Source: Mycetocola manganoxydans
Lineage (GTDB): Bacteria; Actinomycetota; Actinomycetes; Actinomycetales; Microbacteriaceae
NCBI RefSeq assembly: GCF_003667545.1
Contig: NZ_RCUV01000012.1
Location: 1-64,000 of the forward strand
Length of the DNA: 64,000 bases
Direction of reading: 5' to 3'
The position numbers and the translations under genes are program-made. Under the pieces are notes generated by a model that did not search any database, was not told where the DNA came from, and saw nothing but the letters and a program-made list of their open reading frames with translations. This document shows, one piece after another, positions 60,004 through 64,000 of this stretch (position 1 is its first letter; each line of letters starts with the position of its first letter).

Positions 60004-60819
60004 CTACTCGGAGCCGCTTCTCCGGAGGATGTTTCGAGCGTGGCGAAGCACCGGTTCGTCCACCATGACACCGTCCAGCTGGAACACTCCCCGGTGGGTT
60101 TCCGCCGCCTCCAGGACGGCTCTGGCAGCAGCAAGCTGGGCGGGTTCCGGGGCGTAGCCGGCCCGGATCGTGGCGACCTGGCCGGGGTGGATGCAGGCCG
60201 TTGCGGAGAATCCGGACGCCGCGGCATCCTGAACTTCCTCCAAGAGTCCGCTCAGGTCCCCGATGTCGAGATACACCGAATCGATGGCTGCCCGGCCGGA
60301 CGCCCCCGCGGCGAGAAGCACAGTCGACCGGGCGTGGAGGGCGAGCGAACGATAGCGACCGTCACCGTTCCGGCTGGCGGTGCCGCCGAGCGACGCGACG
60401 AGATCCTCTGCACCCCACATCAGGGCCACGGTCGACGAATGCTCGGCGATGTCCTGCGCAGCCAGAACCCCGCGGGCGGTCTCGCACAACGCGACGACGC
60501 GATAACCGGGACCCACCCGATCGATGTCGGCAGCGGACTCTGTCTTGGCGAGCATGACGAGCCGGTAGTCGGTCGCTGCGACAGCCTCGAGATCTGCATC
60601 GAAGTCGGCGCTGCCGGCCGGGTTCAGGCGGATGATGGTGGCTTCGGGGTCGAGCGGATGCTTCGCGAGGGCCAGCCGCGCATCCGGTCTGCGTTCCGGC
60701 GAGACGGCGTCTTCGAGATCGAGGATGACGGCATCCGCCCGCGCGGCCGCCTTCTCGAACCGGTCCGGCCGGTCAGCGGGGCAGAACAACAGCGAGGGAC
60801 CGAGCTCGAACCCGTTCAT
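60004..60819 (-). CDS. CitE-like HpcH/HpaI family CoA-ester lyase
   Basis: 271 residues, TIM barrel. SLLFCPADRPDRFEKAAARADAVILDLEDAV is the family opening, and metal-binding Glu/Asp lie in ALCETARGVL and YLDIGDLSGL. The stand-alone CitE next to MaoC and acyl-CoA dehydrogenase matches the mycobacterial Rv2498c-type locus linked to branched-chain acyl-CoA breakdown (family knowledge). It is the last gene of the cluster and overlaps maoC as ATGA. Confidence 0.88.
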   Translation of the reverse strand: MNGFELGPSLLFCPADRPDRFEKAAARADAVILDLEDAVSPERRPDARLALAKHPLDPEATIIRLNPAGSADFDADLEAVAATDYRLVMLAKTESAADIDRVGPGYRVVALCETARGVLAAQDIAEHSSTVALMWGAEDLVASLGGTASRNGDGRYRSLALHARSTVLLAAGASGRAAIDSVYLDIGDLSGLLEEVQDAAASGFSATACIHPGQVATIRAGYAPEPAQLAAARAVLEAAETHRGVFQLDGVMVDEPVLRHARNILRRSGSE

Positions 60820-61307
60820 CCGGCGCCCTCGAGGCAGAGGACGAGAGTGTTTCGCACGGCGGTGACGACGACGTCGCCGTGCTGGTTACGCCCGGTGTGC
60901 TCGAGGGTGACGATGCCCTGGCCCGGCCGGGATGCCGAGAGACGCCTGCCCAGCACGACCGTCTCGGAGTAGAGGGTGTCGCCGTGGTACAGCGGCGCGG
61001 GAAACCGCACCGAGTCGAACCCCAGGTTGGCGACGATGGTGCCCTGGGTGAGCTGTGCCACCGATGCACCGACGACCGTGGAGAGGGTGAACATCGAGTT
61101 CACCAGGCGCTGCCCGAACGGCTGCTCCTCGCTCCACGCGGCGTCGAGGTGCAGCGACTGCGTGTTCATCGTCATCGTCGTGAAGAACACGTTGTCGGCC
61201 TCGGTCACCGTTCGCCCCGGTCGGTGCAGGTACCTGGCGTCGAGGTCGAACTCCTCGAAGTACAGTCCGCGCTGTTCGATCGTGCGCCGTTGCTCAGTCA
61301 TCGCCAC
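60816..61307 (-). CDS. MaoC family dehydratase
   Basis: 163 residues, hot-dog fold. TVTEADNVFFTTMTMNTQSLHLD contains the catalytic Asp-His type motif, and PAPLYHGDTLYSE is typical. It probably hydrates an enoyl-CoA made by the neighbouring dehydrogenase. The start may be the GTG at 61307 or the ATG at 61301; neither has a good ribosome-binding site, so coupling to the upstream gene is likely. Confidence 0.88.
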   Translation of the reverse strand: MAMTEQRRTIEQRGLYFEEFDLDARYLHRPGRTVTEADNVFFTTMTMNTQSLHLDAAWSEEQPFGQRLVNSMFTLSTVVGASVAQLTQGTIVANLGFDSVRFPAPLYHGDTLYSETVVLGRRLSASRPGQGIVTLEHTGRNQHGDVVVTAVRNTLVLCLEGAG

Positions 61308-61310
61308 AGC

Positions 61311-62477
61311 CTAGGCCTCGAAACCCAGTTCCCTCGCGATGATCATGAGCTGCACCTCGCTCGTTCCCTCACCGATTTCGAGGATCTTCGAGTCGCGGTA
61401 GTGGCGGGCAACCGGATTCTCGTTGAGGTACCCGTACCCGCCCCAGATCTGCGTGGCATCCCTGGCGTTGTCCATCGCTGCTTCGCTGCTGATCAGCTTC
61501 GCGATCGACGCCTCCTTCTTGAATGGCTTCCCCGCGAGCAGGAGGGATGCCGCGTGGTAGTACGCCATCCGCGCAGACAGGGCACGGGCCTCCATCCGCG
61601 CGATCTTGAACGCGATGTGTTGGTTGGAACCGATGTTGCGGCCGAACACGTTCCGGGTGGCCGCGTACCGCACCGCTTCGTCGACGCAACCCTGGGCGGC
61701 GCCCGTACAGAGGGCGGCGAATGCGATGCGGCCCTCATCGAGGACCTCAAGGAAGTTGGCGTAGCCGCGGCCACGCCTGCCGAGAAGATTCACCTCGGGA
61801 ACGCGGACGTTCCGGAGCGTGAGCGGGTGGGTGTCCGAGGTGTGCCAGCCGACCTTGTCGTAGGCGGGCTCGACGGTGAATCCCTCCGCCGGAGTCGGGA
61901 CGAGAATCGTCGACAGCTCTTTCTTGATCGTGCCGTCCGGCCGCTCGCTCTCACCGGTCACCGCGGTGATCGTGACGAGGCGGGTGATCGGCGTACCCGA
62001 GTTGGTGATGAACTGCTTCGTGCCGTTGATCACCCATTCCCCGCCATCAAGCGTCGCCGAGGTCTTCGTCGCCGAAGCGTCCGAGCCGGCTTCGGCCTCG
62101 GTCAGCCCGAACCCGGCGAGCGCCTCGCCCTTGGCAAGCATCGGCAGGAATTGCTCGCGTTGCGCGTCGGTACCGAACCGGAACACCGGCATCGCACCCA
62201 GTCCGACCCCCGCTTCGAGCGTGACCGCGATCGACTGGTCGACGCGGGCGAGCTGCTCGACCGCGAGGCAGAGGGTGAAGTAGTCCTCGCCCTGCCCGCC
62301 GTACTCCTCCGGGAACGGAAGCCCGAACAGGCCCATGTCGCCCATCTGGGCGATGATCTCCATCGGAAGGCGGCGTTCGGTGTCATACGAGTAGGCGGCG
62401 GGGGCGACGACGGTCGTGGCGAAGTCGTACACCTCGTCGACGATTCTCTGCTGGGCTTCGTTGAGTTCGGTGTTCAT
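61311..62477 (-). CDS. acyl-CoA dehydrogenase (isovaleryl-CoA-like context)
   Basis: 388 residues, FAD flavoprotein. FGLTEAEAGSDASATKTSA, the QIWGGYGYLNENPVARHYRD block, and the C-terminal KILEIGEGTSEVQ with its Glu are intact. The carboxylase, MaoC and CitE neighbours suggest a short branched-chain substrate such as isovaleryl-CoA or 2-methylbutyryl-CoA; the sequence alone does not decide. It overlaps the carboxylase stop as ATGA. Confidence 0.9.
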   Translation of the reverse strand: MNTELNEAQQRIVDEVYDFATTVVAPAAYSYDTERRLPMEIIAQMGDMGLFGLPFPEEYGGQGEDYFTLCLAVEQLARVDQSIAVTLEAGVGLGAMPVFRFGTDAQREQFLPMLAKGEALAGFGLTEAEAGSDASATKTSATLDGGEWVINGTKQFITNSGTPITRLVTITAVTGESERPDGTIKKELSTILVPTPAEGFTVEPAYDKVGWHTSDTHPLTLRNVRVPEVNLLGRRGRGYANFLEVLDEGRIAFAALCTGAAQGCVDEAVRYAATRNVFGRNIGSNQHIAFKIARMEARALSARMAYYHAASLLLAGKPFKKEASIAKLISSEAAMDNARDATQIWGGYGYLNENPVARHYRDSKILEIGEGTSEVQLMIIARELGFEA

Positions 62478-64000
62478 TCGGTGTCTCCTTCGACAGTCGA
62501 GGGCGAAGCGGGCGGGCTGAGGGTGGCGACGACCTGGTCGAGTTTGACGAGGTCTCCGGGTGCGACGTGAACGGTGACGGTACCCGCCACCGATGCCGTG
62601 AGTTTGTGCTCCATCTTCATCGCCTCGACGACGACGAGAGCAGCCCCCGCTTCGACGCTGTCGCCCGTGGTCGCCTCGACGCTGATCACCGTTCCCGGCA
62701 TCGGCGAGCGCACGTCGGGGCTCTCCGGTTTACCGGCCCGTTCGATCGACGCGAGGCGGGTGGCGAGCACCTGCTCACGCGTGAGCACACGCAACTCCGC
62801 ACTGAAACCGGAGTCGTGGACCCAGACGGAGGATCCCGCGGAGAGGAGGCGGAGCATCCGGGATTCGTCGCCCCACACCACCGAGTAGTCGTCGCCGTTC
62901 ACCCGGCGGAGGGCGGCGGCGGTCGCCGGTCCGGTTCCGACGGTGACGGATGCTCCGCGCGCGTCGCCGAGGACGCGCACGGCCTCGGGTTCGCTGCCCT
63001 CGGTTCCACCGACGAAGAGGTAGGAGGTCGGGCGGTGGTCGCCGAGTCGCCACCCGCTGGGGCGGCTCCACGGGGACCCGGTCGACCGCTTCTCGCGCTC
63101 GGCGTGCAGGAGAAGCGCCGCAGCCGCCAGGTGTTCGTCTTCCGGGCGGCGGAACGTGAGCCCGAAAAGGCGCCGGTCGATGAGCGAGGTTTCGAGGCGT
63201 CCTGCCAGGACATCCTCGTCGGCGAGGAGCAGGCGCAGGTACTCGATGTTGGTGCGAACGCCGAGGATGGTGGTGTCTGCCAGCGCCCGGTCGAGCCGCA
63301 CGAGCGCTTCGGCTCGATCGGTACCGTGCGCGATGACCTTCGCCAGCATCGGGTCGTAGTCGCTGCCGATGACGAGCCCTGAATGAAGAGAACTGTCGAC
63401 GCGCACGCCGGCACCGGTCGCCTCGCGCAGGGCAAGGATGGTGCCCGTCGCCGGAAGGAACCCGCGCTCAGGGTCTTCCGCGTAGACGCGCGCTTCGATC
63501 GCATGCCCGGTCAGGCTGACATCGGACTGGGCCAGTCGCAGCTGCTCCCCCGCGGCGATGCGAATCTGCTCCGCGACGAGGTCGAGCCCGGTCACCTCCT
63601 CGGTCACCGGGTGTTCCACCTGGAGCCGCGTGTTCATCTCCATGAAGAAGAACTCGTCCGGTCGCTCGGCGGAGACCAGGAACTCGACCGTTCCTGCGCC
63701 GACGTAGCCGACGCTCTCGGCCACGCGGCAGGCGGCCTCACCGATCCTCGCCCTGGTCTCGTCGTCGAGGAGCGGGGACGGCGCCTCTTCGATCACTTTC
63801 TGGTGCCGGCGCTGCAGCGAGCATTCGCGCTCCCCCAGGTGGATGACGCCGCCGTGCGTGTCTGCGAGCAGTTGCACCTCGATGTGGCGCGGGCTCGGGA
63901 CGAGTCGCTCGAGGAAGAGGGTGTCGTCGCCGAACGCCGCCGCTGCCACCCGGCGAGCGGTGATGAGCGCTTCCTCCAGTTCGGACGGATCCGAGACGGA
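62474..64000 (-). CDS. biotin-dependent acyl-CoA carboxylase alpha subunit (5' end beyond window)
   Basis: Partial: 508 codons without the start; the frame stays open to base 64000 with matching sequence (DPSELEEALITARRVAAAAFG). Biotin carboxylase C-terminal regions are seen (ERECSLQRRHQKVIEEAPSP, EMNTRLQVEHPVTEEVTGLDLV). A linker follows, then a biotinyl domain near the end with VVEAMKMEHKL carrying the biotin lysine. The gene order favours methylcrotonyl- or propionyl-type carboxylase. The beta subunit should lie to the right of the window. Confidence 0.93.
   Translation of the reverse strand, partial: SVSDPSELEEALITARRVAAAAFGDDTLFLERLVPSPRHIEVQLLADTHGGVIHLGERECSLQRRHQKVIEEAPSPLLDDETRARIGEAACRVAESVGYVGAGTVEFLVSAERPDEFFFMEMNTRLQVEHPVTEEVTGLDLVAEQIRIAAGEQLRLAQSDVSLTGHAIEARVYAEDPERGFLPATGTILALREATGAGVRVDSSLHSGLVIGSDYDPMLAKVIAHGTDRAEALVRLDRALADTTILGVRTNIEYLRLLLADEDVLAGRLETSLIDRRLFGLTFRRPEDEHLAAAALLLHAEREKRSTGSPWSRPSGWRLGDHRPTSYLFVGGTEGSEPEAVRVLGDARGASVTVGTGPATAAALRRVNGDDYSVVWGDESRMLRLLSAGSSVWVHDSGFSAELRVLTREQVLATRLASIERAGKPESPDVRSPMPGTVISVEATTGDSVEAGAALVVVEAMKMEHKLTASVAGTVTVHVAPGDLVKLDQVVATLSPPASPSTVEGDTE

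Overview
The window looks like the chromosome of a high-GC Gram-positive bacterium of the Actinobacteria, most likely Micrococcales/Microbacteriaceae. The evidence is the high GC content, the frequent GTG starts and ATGA/GTGA stop-start overlaps, and several actinobacterial gene orders: infC-rpmI-rplT beside a TrmH methyltransferase and pheST, argCJBDFGH, hisC-hisB-hisH-priA, thyA-folA-dapA-rnj-ftsK-pgsA-cinA-clgR-DUF3046-recA-recX-miaB-miaA-dapF, and lexA facing a LysM gene. No prophage, insertion sequence, CRISPR array, tRNA or complete rRNA gene was found. The left edge carries the leader of an rRNA operon that runs out of the window.

Layout. 0-3 kb: rRNA leader, tyrS, and a divergent pair (HTH protein plus membrane protein) behind a promoter with two TTAGG/CCTAA palindromes. 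3-12 kb: a mosaic repeat, then mpg and the complete arginine operon argCJBDFGH (transcribed leftward). The operon is preceded by a newly noticed 27-codon leader ORF ending in clustered arginine codons. 12-16.8 kb: a Ski2-like helicase, pnuC, and an SDR protein with a zinc-ribbon-like segment. 17-24 kb: pheST and the glutamate-type ABC transporter gluABCD. 24-30.5 kb: rRNA methyltransferase, rplT, rpmI, infC (ATT start), DUF1844, two membrane proteins, an SRPBCC protein and an SseB protein. 30.5-35.6 kb: histidine genes, LysM/lexA divergon and a VOC protein. 35.7-50.5 kb: hflX, methyltransferase, dapF, miaA, miaB, recX, recA, DUF3046, clgR, cinA, pgsA, ftsK, GNAT, rnj. 50.5-58.7 kb: dapA, folA, thyA, OsmC, an epimerase, a 540-bp tandem-repeat region, a TPR-like membrane protein, dapB, GNAT, a histidine phosphatase and an M16 peptidase. 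58.7-64 kb: an aldo/keto reductase and an acyl-CoA cluster (citE-like lyase, MaoC, acyl-CoA dehydrogenase, biotin-dependent carboxylase alpha, cut by the window edge) of the leucine/isovalerate type.

How it works together. Amino-acid synthesis (Arg, His, Dap/Lys), translation (tyrS, pheST, infC, L35, L20, miaAB), DNA repair and SOS (lexA, recA, recX, mpg, LysM inhibitor) and chromosome segregation (ftsK) dominate. Many transcripts appear leaderless: a TAnnnT -10 box lies 6-8 nt before ATG/GTG. LexA-type boxes sit on the -35 of recA and lexA and on the -10 of the LysM gene. The most interesting items are the arginine-rich leaderless leader ORF in front of argC with no argR in the cluster, and a modular intergenic repeat family built round an inverted CGATCGGTCCCAAAGGG core, present as a tandem duplication near 54.5 kb and as single copies near 3.1 and 26.9 kb.
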